Positions 21,832-31,419 of a stretch of DNA of 48,311 nt are shown in pieces. Under the pieces are notes generated by a model that had not been told where the DNA came from, did no database searches, and worked only from the letters and a program-made list of their open reading frames with translations. A program made the translations under genes and the position numbers. The DNA is taken from positions 1-48,311 of the forward strand of contig NZ_BJWY01000045.1 of assembly GCF_007990715.1 (NCBI RefSeq), written 5' to 3'. Every line of letters begins with the position of its first letter. The first letter of the stretch is position 1. Origin of the DNA: Nocardia seriolae NBRC 15557. Lineage in GTDB: Bacteria; Actinomycetota; Actinomycetes; Mycobacteriales; Mycobacteriaceae.

Positions 21832-22812
21832 CGCCGGCGCGCTGAGCGCGATCTTGGCATTGCGGCCCGGGCGCTCGCTGGCCGCTGCGGCCTCGGCCGC
21901 CTGCTCGAGCGGGTAGGCGGTCTCGACCGCGAGGTCCAGCACGCCCTGCGCGGCCAGGGTGACCAGCTCGGTGATGAGGCGGCGGCGTTCCTCGCCGCCG
22001 ATCTCCTCGGCCCGCTTGGAGCCCCAGAAGCCCTTCACCACGGCCTGTTTGAAGATGATCGGCCCCGGATTGAGCACCAGCGGCTGACCCGAGAGCGCGC
22101 CGAAGGTGATCAGCTCACCGCGCGGTCCCAGCACCGCCAGCAGGTCGTCGGCCGCCTTGCCGCTGACCTGGTCGACGGCCCGCACAATGGGTTCGCCGCC
22201 GGTGACCTCGGCCGCCCGCTGCTGCCAATCGCCGGACTCGGTGTCGAGCACCGGCTCGAAACCCAGCTCCCGCAACGACTTCGCCGCCGCCTCGCTGCGC
22301 ACCAGGTTCAGCACCTTCACCCCGCGGGCCCGGGCCAGCAGGTTCAGCAGCCGTCCGACCGCGCCATTGGCGGCATTGATCGTGATCCACTGGCCCGCTT
22401 CGACATTCAGATCCTCGAGCAGCATGAGCGCGCTCAGCGGCATGGCCAGCAACTGGCTCGCGGTGGCGTCGGATACCGAGTCCGGCACCGGCACCACCCC
22501 GGCCGCCTTGGCCACGAAGTACTCCGCCCACGCGCCCTGCACACCCGAAACGGTCACGCGCTGACCGACTTCCAGCCCGGTGACGCCCTCTCCGAGGGCA
22601 TCGATGCGGCCGACGGCCTCGGTGCCAGGGACCGCGGGCAGTTCCGGCCGGTATCCGTAGACGCCGCGAATGATCGCCAGATCGTGGTTGTGGATCGGGG
22701 CCAGTGTGGTCGCGACCCGCACCTCACCCGGACCGGGCTCGGGCACCGGCCGCTCACCGGCCGTCAGCACATCGCGGGGCTCGCCGAACGCTTCGATGAC
22801 TACCGCACGCAT
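21817..22812 (-). CDS. Zinc-independent alcohol dehydrogenase/quinone reductase (MDR family)
   Basis: NAD(P)H-dependent medium-chain reductase of 331 residues. It has the N-terminal GroES-like fold (PGPGEVRVATTLAPIHNHDL, then VPGTEAVGRI) and the cofactor-binding loop NAANGAVGRLLNLLA. The catalytic-zinc cysteine and histidine pattern is absent, so it belongs to the quinone oxidoreductase/enoyl reductase-like group. AGAGGA lies six bases before ATG 22812, preferred over the ATG at 22818. It is third in an ohrR-ohr operon, 11 bases after ohr, so a role in detoxifying peroxide-derived carbonyls or quinones is plausible (inference). Confidence 0.9.
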   Translation of the reverse strand: MRAVVIEAFGEPRDVLTAGERPVPEPGPGEVRVATTLAPIHNHDLAIIRGVYGYRPELPAVPGTEAVGRIDALGEGVTGLEVGQRVTVSGVQGAWAEYFVAKAAGVVPVPDSVSDATASQLLAMPLSALMLLEDLNVEAGQWITINAANGAVGRLLNLLARARGVKVLNLVRSEAAAKSLRELGFEPVLDTESGDWQQRAAEVTGGEPIVRAVDQVSGKAADDLLAVLGPRGELITFGALSGQPLVLNPGPIIFKQAVVKGFWGSKRAEEIGGEERRRLITELVTLAAQGVLDLAVETAYPLEQAAEAAAASERPGRNAKIALSAPALSGE

Positions 22813-22823
22813 GTTCATTCCTC

Positions 22824-23242
<419 letters not shown>

Positions 23243-23246
<4 letters not shown>

Positions 23247-23698
23247 GCGGGGTTCTCCTTCGATCGAGTGTGGTGGGTCAGCGCCGCGGTGAGGCGGTGC
23301 AGCGTCTCCCGGAGTTCGGACAGTTCGGTCAGGGACATGCCGGTGATCTCGGCCGACTGTCCCGGGATGTGGCATGCGGCGGAGCGCAATTCGCGTCCGC
23401 GGTCGGTCAGGGTGATCTCCACGCGCCGCTCGTCGGCGGCCGAGCGGCGGCGAGCCACGAAGCCCGCGGACTCGAGCCGCTTGAGCAGCGGTGAGAGCGT
23501 GCCGGAGTCCAGCTCCAGCGCCGCGCACAGATCGCCTACGGTGCGCCCGTCGCGCTGCCAGCGCGCGAGCAGGACCAGGTACTGCGGATAGGTGACGCCG
23601 AGCGCGTCGAGTTTAGGCCGGTACATGCCCGTCATCGCCCGCGAGGCCGCGTAGAGCGCGAAGCACAGCTGGTTCTCCAGCGCCTGCTCATCTGTCAC
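23243..23698 (-). CDS. ohrR: Peroxide-sensing MarR-family repressor OhrR
   Basis: A 151-residue MarR protein. The reactive N-terminal cysteine of OhrR is present as Cys12 in LENQLCFALYAASR. The winged helix follows (VTYPQYLVLLARW, TVGDLCAALELDSGTLSPLL, KRLESAGFVARRRSAADERR). The open frame extends to TTG 23719, but GTG 23698 fits the family start and leaves the palindromic operator entirely upstream. The family represses ohr until the cysteine is oxidised by organic peroxide. It is the first gene of an ohrR-ohr-quinone reductase operon. Confidence 0.93.
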
Positions 23699-23720
23699 GT
23701 ACAACACGGTAGCCAACAAT

Positions 23721-23738
23721 TAGATTGTGCACAATCTA
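23721..23738. promoter_or_regulatory. Probable OhrR operator
   Basis: TAGATTGTGCACAATCTA is a perfect 18-base palindrome, 22 bases upstream of the chosen ohrR start. It is of the TTGT/ACAA-containing kind bound by OhrR proteins. Autoregulation of the operon is the expected role. Confidence 0.75.
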
Positions 23739-23840
23739 TCGCCGAGTCTGCTCCGTCACACCGGGGTTTCGGCGACGGCAAGCCCCGGTACCGATGATTG
23801 GGAATTTCCCTCGCGGACAGCCGAATCGGCGATACGTTCG

Positions 23841-23859
23841 ACTAGAACCCGTTCCAATA
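23841..23859 (+). promoter_or_regulatory. KstR-like operator
   Basis: ACTAGAACCCGTTCCAATA contains TAGAACnnGTTCnA, a close match to the KstR sterol-catabolism operator (TAGAACnnGTTCTA), including the AATAGG flank common in mycobacterial sites. It ends about 30 bases before the HsaA-like gene. Confidence 0.6.
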
Positions 23860-23889
23860 GGGGCCACATCGACGCAGTGGGAGTTGCCA

Positions 23890-25074
23890 ATGACGCACGA
23901 GGTAGTGAGCCGGGTTCAGGAATTGTCGGGACAGCTGGCGGCGACCGCTGACGAGACCGAGCGGCTGGGGAAACTGTCCGACGAGAGCGTGAAGCTGATC
24001 CGCCAGGCCGGGGTGATGCGGCTGCTGCAACCCACCGATTTCGGCGGCTACGCCGCGCATCCGCGGGACTTCGCCGAGGCGGTCATGGCCGTGGCCCAGC
24101 ACTGCGGGTCGACCGGGTGGGTGTGCGGGGTCGGCGGGGTGCACCCGTGGGAGATGGCGCTCATGGATCGGCGGTTGCAGAACGAGGTATGGGGCGAGAA
24201 TCCCGACACCTGGATCGCCTCGCCGTACGCGGCCCAGGGCGTCGCGACCCCGGTCGACGGCGGGTACACGCTGCGCGGGCGGTGGCAGTTCTCCTCGGGC
24301 ACCGACCACTGCGATTGGATCTTCCTGGGCGCGCTGACCGGTGACGCCGAGGGCAATCCGATCATGCCGCCGAAGGTGCTGCACGTGGTGCTGCCGCGCA
24401 AGGACTACACGATCGTGGACGACTCGTGGGACGTGATCGGGCTACAGGGCACCGGCCGCAAGGACATCATCGTCGACGGCGCGTTCATCCCGGCCTATCG
24501 GACCATCGAATTCGAGGCCGTCGCCGAGGGCGAGATCGCCGCCGAACGCGCGGGCCGCACCGAGACCGTCTACAAGCTGCCGTTCTGGGCAATGTTCCCG
24601 CTGGGCATCACCGCCGCCGTGGTCGGCATCGCCGAGGGCGCGCTCGCCGCGCACCTGGACTACCAGCGCGACCGGGTCACCGCCATGGGCACCCGGATCA
24701 AGGACGACCCGTACGTGCTGTCGGCCATTTCCGAGGCGGCCGCCGATATCGCCGCCTCGCGCACCCAGCTGCTGGACGGCGTGAGCCGCCTCTACGACCT
24801 GTCCGAGGCGGGCAAGGAGATCACCTTCGCCGACCGTTCCCTGGTGCGCCGCAATCAGGTTCGCTGCGCCTGGCGGGCGGTATCGGCGGTGGACGAGATC
24901 TTCGCCCGCTCGGGCGGCAACGCGGTGCGGCGGCAGAATGTCATGCAGCGGTTCTGGCGCGATGCCCACGTGGGATTGCAGCACGCCATCCACACCCCCG
25001 GATCGCTGTACCACTCAACGGCATTGACCATCATGGGCGTGGAGCCGGAGGGCCCGCTGCGCGCCATGATCTGA
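23890..25074 (+). CDS. HsaA-like flavin-dependent monooxygenase (acyl-CoA dehydrogenase fold)
   Basis: A 394-residue protein with the acyl-CoA dehydrogenase fold but the sequence marks of class D flavin monooxygenases such as HsaA, the 3-HSA hydroxylase of cholesterol ring degradation: LLQPTDFGGYAAHPRDF, CGSTGWVCGVGGVHPWEMAL, WQFSSGTDHCDW, GLQGTGRKDIIV and QRFWRDAHVGLQHA. It needs FMNH2 or FADH2 from a separate reductase, not seen here. The start at 23890 has GGGAG upstream and removes a long non-conserved leader. The KstR-like site directly upstream supports a sterol-catabolic role. A related hydroxylase of an aromatic or antibiotic substrate cannot be excluded, since an NRPS gene follows. 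Confidence 0.88.
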   Translation: MTHEVVSRVQELSGQLAATADETERLGKLSDESVKLIRQAGVMRLLQPTDFGGYAAHPRDFAEAVMAVAQHCGSTGWVCGVGGVHPWEMALMDRRLQNEVWGENPDTWIASPYAAQGVATPVDGGYTLRGRWQFSSGTDHCDWIFLGALTGDAEGNPIMPPKVLHVVLPRKDYTIVDDSWDVIGLQGTGRKDIIVDGAFIPAYRTIEFEAVAEGEIAAERAGRTETVYKLPFWAMFPLGITAAVVGIAEGALAAHLDYQRDRVTAMGTRIKDDPYVLSAISEAAADIAASRTQLLDGVSRLYDLSEAGKEITFADRSLVRRNQVRCAWRAVSAVDEIFARSGGNAVRRQNVMQRFWRDAHVGLQHAIHTPGSLYHSTALTIMGVEPEGPLRAMI

Positions 25075-25215
25075 AACGCCCCCGGGTCGCCCGTATTCGT
25101 TCCGATACCTCCTGCCATGCCGATCGGCCCTGCTTACGGGCCGTGCCGGAGGGTGATGCCGTAGGTTTGCCTGCGGACGATTCCTGGCAGGCGGTTCGGG
25201 AGGCGAGGAGGCGCG

Positions 25216-28200
25216 GTGACGCGGGCCGACGACGGCGGTACGGCGGTCTGCACTGACCTGCCATTGTCAACGGCCCAATTGCGATGGTGGGTGGCACAGC
25301 AGCTGTTCCCGGCTGTGCCGAACACCGTTGCCATGTATCTGGAGATCACCGGTTCGCTCGAGCGAGAGCTGCTGCAGGAGCGCGGGGCGCGGGCGGCCCG
25401 GGAGCTCGAATCGCCGCTGCTGCGCTTCCGGTTGGCCGAGGGGTATCCCCGGCAGTATCGGGATCCGGACGCGTTCCGGCCCGCGCCGTTCGTGGACCTG
25501 ACCGATCGGGCCGATCCACTTGCGGCAGCGGTGGAATTGATGGACCGCGACCACGCCACACCGCTGGACCTCCTCGAGGATCCGCTGACCGTCGCAACGG
25601 TCTACCGGCTCGGACCGCAATGGCATCTGCTGTACCTGCGCAGCCACCACATCGTTCTGGACGGGCTCGGGGCGGCGGCGTTACTGCGACGCACCACCGA
25701 GCTGTACAGCGCCACACTGGATTCGAACACCTCCGCCCATGTCGATCCGGTCTTCCTGACCGTCGCGGACATGCTCGACGACGAGCGCGCGTACCTGACC
25801 TCCACCCGGGCCCGCGGCGATCGCGAGTACTGGTCGCTCGAACTCGCGGGAATGGGCGAACCCGCCCGGCTGGCCGGACCACCCGCCGCACCCGCGCCGC
25901 GGCCGCATCGGGTGGCGGCGGAGGTGCCCGAGGCCGTCGCGGCCCGGCTGCGAGAGTTGCGGCAGGACCCCGGAATCGCGTTTCCCGAGGTCACCATCGC
26001 GGCATTCGCCTGCTATCTGGCCGGGATGACCGGGGCCGAGGAGATCGTGCTGTCGCTGCCGGTGCCCGCACGGCCGACCGCGGCGCTGCGGCGTTCGGCC
26101 GGAACGGTGTCGAATGTGGTGCCGTTGCGGCTGTCCGGGATTCGCGCCGCCACCGGCGCCGAGGTGATCGAGCGGGTCCGGGCCAAGGTGGTCGGGGCGC
26201 TGCGGCACCAGCGCTACCGCTACGAGGACATGCTGCGTGACAGCGGCGAAAACCTCACGGTGCGGGGCAGTTTCGGCCCGGTGGTGAACATGCTGCAGTT
26301 CGTCGAGCAGCCGCGGGTGGGGCCGCTGAGCGCCGAGGTGCGGCTGCTGTCGCTGGGGCCGGTGGAGGATCTGCTGGTCAACGGCTATCAGCTCGGGCCC
26401 GACGAGCGCACGATCACCATTGATATGCAGGCGAATCCGGAGTTGTACAGCCGAGAGACGCTGGCCTGGCACCACGGGCGGTTCCTGGAATACCTGGAAC
26501 GGTTCCTGACCGAACCGCAGCGGCAGGTGCCCGGCATCGAGTTGCCACCGGCCCGGCCCGCCGAGTCGAGCGCCGGGACCTACCGACTCCTGCCTGACCT
26601 GTTGCGTACCGGTCTCGTTCGCGCGTCCGGTGATCCCGGGGCGGTGGCCCTCCAGGACGGAGCCCGCGCCCTGACCTATCGGGAACTCGACGAGCTGTCC
26701 TCGCGGTGGGCGCGCGTGCTGATCGAATCCGGTGTCGGGCCCGGCGATTTCGTCCTGGTGGCGGTGCCACGCTCGGCCGAATCGGTGCTGGCGGTGTGGG
26801 CGGTCGCCAAGTCCGGGGCCGCGTTCGTGCCGGTGGATCCGACCGATCCGGCGCGGCGGTTGCAGACGGTCGCGGCGGATTCCGGTGCGCGGGTGGGGAT
26901 CACCGTGTCATCGGTGCACGCCGATCTGCCTGACGGGCCGATCTGGCTGGAGCTCGACGACCCGCGCCTGGGCGCTCCGGTCGCGCAGCGGTCCGCGGCA
27001 CCGATCGTCGACGGCGATCGAACGGGCCGGTTGCGGGCCGAGCATCCGGCGTACCTGATCTACACCTCCGGGACCACCGGGACAGCGAAGGGCGTCGTGG
27101 TGACCCATCGCGGGCTCGGCTCGCTCACCGATTACATTGTCGAACACTATGGGGTGGACGCGGATTCGCGTGTCCTGCACGCGCACGCGCCTTCGTTCGA
27201 CGCGCATCTGCTGGAGCTGCTGGCCGCCTTCGCGGCCGGAGCGCGACTGGTGGTCGAACCGCCCGGCGTCGTCGCCGGTCCGGACCTGGCGAAACTGCTG
27301 AATGCCACCCGGATCACCCATTTCCTCACCACACCGGCTGTCTTGGCGACGCTGTCCCCCACCGAGGTCCCGACCTTGCGGGTCGCGGTGGTCGGCGGGG
27401 AGACCTGCCCGTCCGACTTGGTTCGCCGCTGGTCGCCGACGCTGCGGCTGTGCAACGGTTACGGCCCGACCGAAACCACCGTCATGGCAACACAATCGGA
27501 TGCCTTGGCCCCCGGCCGCCCGGTCACGATCGGCCCGCCCCTGCCCGGTGTGCGGGCCCTCGTGCTGGACGCCCGGTTGCACCCGGTGCCGCCCGGTGGC
27601 CCCGGCGAGCTGTATCTGGGTGGCCCCGGCGTGGCCCAGGGCTATCTGCATCGGCCCGGACCCACCGCCGAACGATTCATCGCCGATCCGTTCGGGTCCG
27701 GCGAGAGGATCTACCGCACCGGCGATCTCGTGAGCGCCGAGGTCGAAGGGTCCCTGGAATTCCTGGGTCGGGCCGACGATCAGCTGGCCGTGCGCGGGCG
27801 GCGGGTGGAAGCGGGCGAGATCGCGGCGGCACTGCTGACACTCCCGGAGATCGCGCAGGCCGTCGTCACCGCCGAGGACGCACCGACCGGGGTGCGCCTC
27901 ATCGGCTATGTCGTTGCCGCACCGGATGTTCGGCTCGACACCACCGCGCTGGTCCGGCGATTGCGCACGCTGCTGCCCGCCGCACTGGTGCCCGCGCAGC
28001 TGGTCGAGCTGGAGCGTCTCCCCATCACCGCGCACGGCAAGGTCGACCGTGCCGCCCTCCCGCCGCCGCCCGCCGTGCACCGCCCGTACCGAGCTCCCGA
28101 GGGCGAGTGGCAGCGTCTGGTCGCCGAGCAATTCGCCGCAGCCACCGAGACCGAGCAGGTCGGACTGGACGACGACTTCTTCGAGCTGGGCGGTAATTCG

Positions 28201-29130
28201 CTACTGGGCGTCGCGGTTTCGGCCGAACTCTCGGCGGCGACCGGCGTGCCGGTGACGGTCCGCTGGCTCTACACCGCGCCCACCGTCGCCGAACTCGCGC
28301 AGCGACTGTCCGACCACGATGGCCACACCGCCACCGATGACGCCCTGGGTGCGGTGCTCACCCTGCGGCGCAACGGTTCTCGCACTCCCCTGTTCTGCGT
28401 GCATTCGGCGTTTCCGCTGGCCTGGTGTTACGCGGGGCTCGCACGGTATGTGCGGGACCGGCCGGTCTTCGGCTTGCAGGCCCTCACTCCCGCCGGTGAT
28501 CCGCAGGCCGCCCGCAGCATCGACGAACTCGCGGCCGGCTACGTCGAGGAGATGCTGACGGTGCAGCCCGAGGGGCCCTATCACCTGCTGGGCTGGTCGC
28601 TCGGCGGGCAGATCGCGCACGCGATCGCGGTGCGGCTACGCGCCCGCGGCGCGCAGGTCACGACGCTGGCCATGCTGGACAGCATCGTGTTCCCCGACGA
28701 CATGCCCCCACCGCCCAGCCCGCGCATGCGTGATCTGCTGACCCACCTGCTCGGCGACGAACCCGAGGACGCCGACCAGCTCCCGGAGGTGACCGCCGAC
28801 CAGGCCGCCGCCGAATTGGCCACGGCGGCAGCCTCGTTCGGCACCGGCCTGACCGCCGAGCAGCTGACCAGGCTGCATCGCGGTTACGTCGACGGCGTGC
28901 TGCTCTCCGCCCGATACCGCCCCGCGGTCTTCGACGGGGACCTGCTCTACTTCTCGGCCACCCGCGGCATGACCGAGTCCCTCGACGCCGGACTGTGGCG
29001 GCCCTACGTCACCGGCGCACTCGTCGAGCACCCGGTCGCCGCCACCCACGCCCAGCTCACCAATGCCGATGTCGTCGCGGTCATCGGCCCGATCCTCGCC
29101 GCGCACCTCGACCGTGAGGGCAGCGAATGA
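25216..29130 (+). CDS. Single-module nonribosomal peptide synthetase (C-A-T-TE)
   Basis: A 1304-residue NRPS. Condensation domain about 12-440 with intact HHIVLDG (His144-145, Asp149). Adenylation domain about 455-950 with YTSGTTGTAKG (616-626), GYGPTET (748-754), YRTGD (833-837) and Lys942 in AHGKVDR; Asp662 sits at the position that binds the amino group of alpha-amino acids. By-eye pocket residues run Asp, Ala, Leu, Leu, Ala, Val, Gly, Val, Met; no substrate is claimed. Carrier domain with phosphopantetheine Ser995 (LGGNSL). Thioesterase about 1055-1300 with Ser1128 (GWSLGG), Asp1155 and His1278. GTG 25216 has AGGAGG upstream. It overlaps the next gene by ATGA. No upstream module or MbtH gene is present, so it may condense a free or trans-supplied donor. 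Confidence 0.95.
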   Translation: MTRADDGGTAVCTDLPLSTAQLRWWVAQQLFPAVPNTVAMYLEITGSLERELLQERGARAARELESPLLRFRLAEGYPRQYRDPDAFRPAPFVDLTDRADPLAAAVELMDRDHATPLDLLEDPLTVATVYRLGPQWHLLYLRSHHIVLDGLGAAALLRRTTELYSATLDSNTSAHVDPVFLTVADMLDDERAYLTSTRARGDREYWSLELAGMGEPARLAGPPAAPAPRPHRVAAEVPEAVAARLRELRQDPGIAFPEVTIAAFACYLAGMTGAEEIVLSLPVPARPTAALRRSAGTVSNVVPLRLSGIRAATGAEVIERVRAKVVGALRHQRYRYEDMLRDSGENLTVRGSFGPVVNMLQFVEQPRVGPLSAEVRLLSLGPVEDLLVNGYQLGPDERTITIDMQANPELYSRETLAWHHGRFLEYLERFLTEPQRQVPGIELPPARPAESSAGTYRLLPDLLRTGLVRASGDPGAVALQDGARALTYRELDELSSRWARVLIESGVGPGDFVLVAVPRSAESVLAVWAVAKSGAAFVPVDPTDPARRLQTVAADSGARVGITVSSVHADLPDGPIWLELDDPRLGAPVAQRSAAPIVDGDRTGRLRAEHPAYLIYTSGTTGTAKGVVVTHRGLGSLTDYIVEHYGVDADSRVLHAHAPSFDAHLLELLAAFAAGARLVVEPPGVVAGPDLAKLLNATRITHFLTTPAVLATLSPTEVPTLRVAVVGGETCPSDLVRRWSPTLRLCNGYGPTETTVMATQSDALAPGRPVTIGPPLPGVRALVLDARLHPVPPGGPGELYLGGPGVAQGYLHRPGPTAERFIADPFGSGERIYRTGDLVSAEVEGSLEFLGRADDQLAVRGRRVEAGEIAAALLTLPEIAQAVVTAEDAPTGVRLIGYVVAAPDVRLDTTALVRRLRTLLPAALVPAQLVELERLPITAHGKVDRAALPPPPAVHRPYRAPEGEWQRLVAEQFAAATETEQVGLDDDFFELGGNSLLGVAVSAELSAATGVPVTVRWLYTAPTVAELAQRLSDHDGHTATDDALGAVLTLRRNGSRTPLFCVHSAFPLAWCYAGLARYVRDRPVFGLQALTPAGDPQAARSIDELAAGYVEEMLTVQPEGPYHLLGWSLGGQIAHAIAVRLRARGAQVTTLAMLDSIVFPDDMPPPPSPRMRDLLTHLLGDEPEDADQLPEVTADQAAAELATAAASFGTGLTAEQLTRLHRGYVDGVLLSARYRPAVFDGDLLYFSATRGMTESLDAGLWRPYVTGALVEHPVAATHAQLTNADVVAVIGPILAAHLDREGSE

Positions 29131-29822
29131 GGGCTGGATCGCGCACGGGTGTGCGATGGTTCAACGTCTACCAGGATGAGCGGCAATGGGAGTCGCAAGG
29201 CGATGCGGCCGGAGTTCTCACGCGGTGGGTGCGCGATCACCTCATGCGCCCGCACCCGGACCTCGGACGACCCGGACCGGTCTGTCCCTTCGTTCGGCAC
29301 GGGGTGACAAGGCAGCTGATCTGGGCCGGGCTGGCCGACGGGGACGACATTTCCGCCGAGCGAATGAATCTGATCGTCGATGACGCCTTCGAGCTGTATC
29401 GCGGGTTGCGGCAGGAATTTCCGGCGGAGGCGCGCGGATCGACATTGGTCACCGTGTTTCCCGGCCTCACCCGCTACGACGTGGTCGACGCCGTGCACCG
29501 GGAGCGCAATCCCGAGGTGGTGTCCCAGGGCCTGATGCTCGGCCAGTTCTATCCCGGCTGCACGGTTCCGGGTCTGTGGGACAGCGACTTCCCTCCCCTG
29601 GATTCGCCGCTGCCCATGCTGGTCCTGCGGTCGATGATGAGCACCGACTTCCCGTTCCTGGCCGCCGAGGCCGACTGGCTCTACGCCTACTTCACCCAGC
29701 TCGCGCCCGACCTGCCCCGCAACCTCCGCCGATCGATAGCCGAGAGGATGCGGGTGTCCGAAGCGGAGGCGGGTGAGATCACCGCACTGCGGGCACATTC
29801 CGCCGACGAACACGCGCGGTGA
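29127..29822 (+). CDS. DUF6875-like protein coupled to the NRPS
   Basis: A 231-residue cytosolic protein. The segment WVRDHLMRPHPDLGRPGPVC, followed by PFVRHG with Cys53, resembles the DUF6875 family found next to actinobacterial NRPS genes; the assignment is from memory and should be treated as likely. Further conserved-looking parts are FPGLTRYDVVDAVH, GLMLGQFYPG and LPMLVLRSMMSTDFPFL. No cofactor-binding motif is recognised. Its ATG overlaps the NRPS stop (ATGA), so it is translated with the synthetase and probably modifies, loads or protects its product (inference). Confidence 0.8.
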   Translation: MRAGSRTGVRWFNVYQDERQWESQGDAAGVLTRWVRDHLMRPHPDLGRPGPVCPFVRHGVTRQLIWAGLADGDDISAERMNLIVDDAFELYRGLRQEFPAEARGSTLVTVFPGLTRYDVVDAVHRERNPEVVSQGLMLGQFYPGCTVPGLWDSDFPPLDSPLPMLVLRSMMSTDFPFLAAEADWLYAYFTQLAPDLPRNLRRSIAERMRVSEAEAGEITALRAHSADEHAR

Positions 29823-29860
29823 TAACCGAAAAAGCACCCCGACGGCGAGATACTCCAGTA

Positions 29861-30853
29861 ATGCATCGGCTATCACGCTCCCTCGTTGCCCTGATCGCCA
29901 CATTTGCTGCCCTTGTGCCAACCGCCGCCCTGGTGCCCGCGACCGCCTCCGCGGAGGGTGGACCATCCGCCATCCTGGACGTGCGGCCCCTCGGCGGCCG
30001 CCAATACGAGGTCACCGTTTACTCCGCGGCCATGAACAAGACCATCCCCGTGTGGGTTTCCCACCCCGACTTCGCCGCCCCCGCCCTGTACCTCCTCAAT
30101 GCGGTCGACGGCGGCGAATCCGGCGGGCCCTGGACCGGCCGCACCGACGTGGCCCAGTTCTTCGCCGACAAGCCGGTGAACGTCATCACCCCGATCGGCG
30201 GCCGGGCCAGCTTCTACACCGACTGGGTTTCCGACGACCCCCCCTTGGGCCGGAACAAATGGTCCACCTTCCTGATTCACGAATTGCCGTCACTGCTCGA
30301 GCCCCGATTCCAGATGACCGGACGAAACGCGGTAGCGGGCGCATCGATGTCGGCGACCTCGGCACTGGATCTCGCGATCGACGCACCCGGCATGTACCAA
30401 GCGGTCGGCTCCTATAGCGGCTGCCCGCGCACCAGCGACCCGGTCGCTCGCAGTTACGTACGGTCCGAGTTGGGGTTGTTCGGCGGGAATGCCGCCAATA
30501 TGTGGGGCGGCGACGACAATCCGGCCTGGAATGCCCATGATCCGGTGCTGAACGCGGATCGCCTGCGTGGCGTGGCCCTCTACCTTTCGGCCGGAAACGG
30601 CGCGCCGGGAGTGCACGAAGGTCTGGGCGACCCGTCCATCGCCGGGGATGCCGCCCGGTTGGCGGATCGCATCGCGGTCGGCGGGGCCATGGAGTCGGTG
30701 GTACGAAGCTGCACGGATTCCCTTGTCGGACAATTGGGATCATTAGGAATTCCCGCACAGGTGGCCTACCGCAACGGAACTCACGCCTGGCCCTATTGGC
30801 AGGATGACGTTCACGATTCCTGGCCACTATTCGCAGCAGCTCTCGGCGTCTGA
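29861..30853 (+). CDS. Secreted antigen-85-like esterase (mycolyltransferase family)
   Basis: A 330-residue exported alpha/beta hydrolase of the antigen 85/FbpA family, which in mycolate-bearing actinomycetes transfers mycolic acids to trehalose or arabinogalactan. Residues 1-31 are a signal peptide (hydrophobic LVALIATFAALV, cleavage after ATASA). The mature part has ALYLLNAVDGGESGGPW, SFYTDW, the nucleophile Ser162 in GASMSA, and the His in RNGTHAWPYW, all as in antigen 85. The start at 29861 gives the signal sequence directly; the ORF itself extends upstream to 29819. It follows the DUF6875-like gene by 38 bases but is probably a separate function. Confidence 0.9.
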   Translation: MHRLSRSLVALIATFAALVPTAALVPATASAEGGPSAILDVRPLGGRQYEVTVYSAAMNKTIPVWVSHPDFAAPALYLLNAVDGGESGGPWTGRTDVAQFFADKPVNVITPIGGRASFYTDWVSDDPPLGRNKWSTFLIHELPSLLEPRFQMTGRNAVAGASMSATSALDLAIDAPGMYQAVGSYSGCPRTSDPVARSYVRSELGLFGGNAANMWGGDDNPAWNAHDPVLNADRLRGVALYLSAGNGAPGVHEGLGDPSIAGDAARLADRIAVGGAMESVVRSCTDSLVGQLGSLGIPAQVAYRNGTHAWPYWQDDVHDSWPLFAAALGV

Positions 30854-30908
30854 TCTGAACTTGTTGTAGACACGCCTGCAATGCGTCAGCCTGGGCGCGG
30901 CATCGACA

Positions 30909-31415
30909 TCACGCCTGTGACCAGGCAATTTCCAGCTCGGGAAGTTCGAATCCCTGGGGGAAGCGGGCGATTCGGGGTCGGCTGGGCCGTCCACCATGGC
31001 GCTCATAGAAGGCGATTGCGGGTGTGTTGGCCTGTAGCACTTCCAGGTATACGGGGCGGCCCGGGTATTCGGTGGCGGCCCAGTCGAATCCGTGGCGAAG
31101 CAGCGTCCCGCCGATTCCGCCGCGTTTGAGGTTGGGCCGGACGTGCAGGTTGTCGATCAGGATACGGCCGTCCGGCTGTGGCGCGAGGTAGATGAATCCG
31201 ACCATTTCATCTTCGGATTCGGCGATGAACAGGCTGCCCGGGGAGACGTCGCCGGAAAAGCGTGTGTGCCAGAGGATCTTGTGATCATCTGCCAGCGAGC
31301 CTTCGAGGTATTCGGCGGGCATGATGCCCGCGTAGGCGGTGCGCCAGCTGGCGGTGTGCAGCGTGGCGACCGCTTCCACGTCGGATTCGGTGCCGGGGCG
31401 GATTCGGACGGTCAT
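30909..31415 (-). CDS. GNAT-family N-acetyltransferase
   Basis: Acetyl-CoA-dependent acetyltransferase of 168 residues. Motif A reads LIDNLHVRPNLKRGGIGGTL, with the pyrophosphate-binding loop in the final RGGIGG, and motif B is VYLEVLQANTPAIAFYERHG. The N-terminus MTVRIRPGTESDVEAVATLH is typical. The acceptor is unknown. It begins four bases after the meaB stop on the same strand, so it is probably the last gene of the mutA-mutB-meaB operon. Protein lysine acetylation related to acyl-CoA metabolism is a possible but unproven role. Confidence 0.92.
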   Translation of the reverse strand: MTVRIRPGTESDVEAVATLHTASWRTAYAGIMPAEYLEGSLADDHKILWHTRFSGDVSPGSLFIAESEDEMVGFIYLAPQPDGRILIDNLHVRPNLKRGGIGGTLLRHGFDWAATEYPGRPVYLEVLQANTPAIAFYERHGGRPSRPRIARFPQGFELPELEIAWSQA

Positions 31416-31419
31416 GGGG

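Noticed and set aside
30941..30955. GTTCGAATCC, resembling a tRNA T-loop
   Set aside because: The flanking five-base stem does not pair, no acceptor stem or anticodon arm is found, and it lies inside the GNAT coding sequence.
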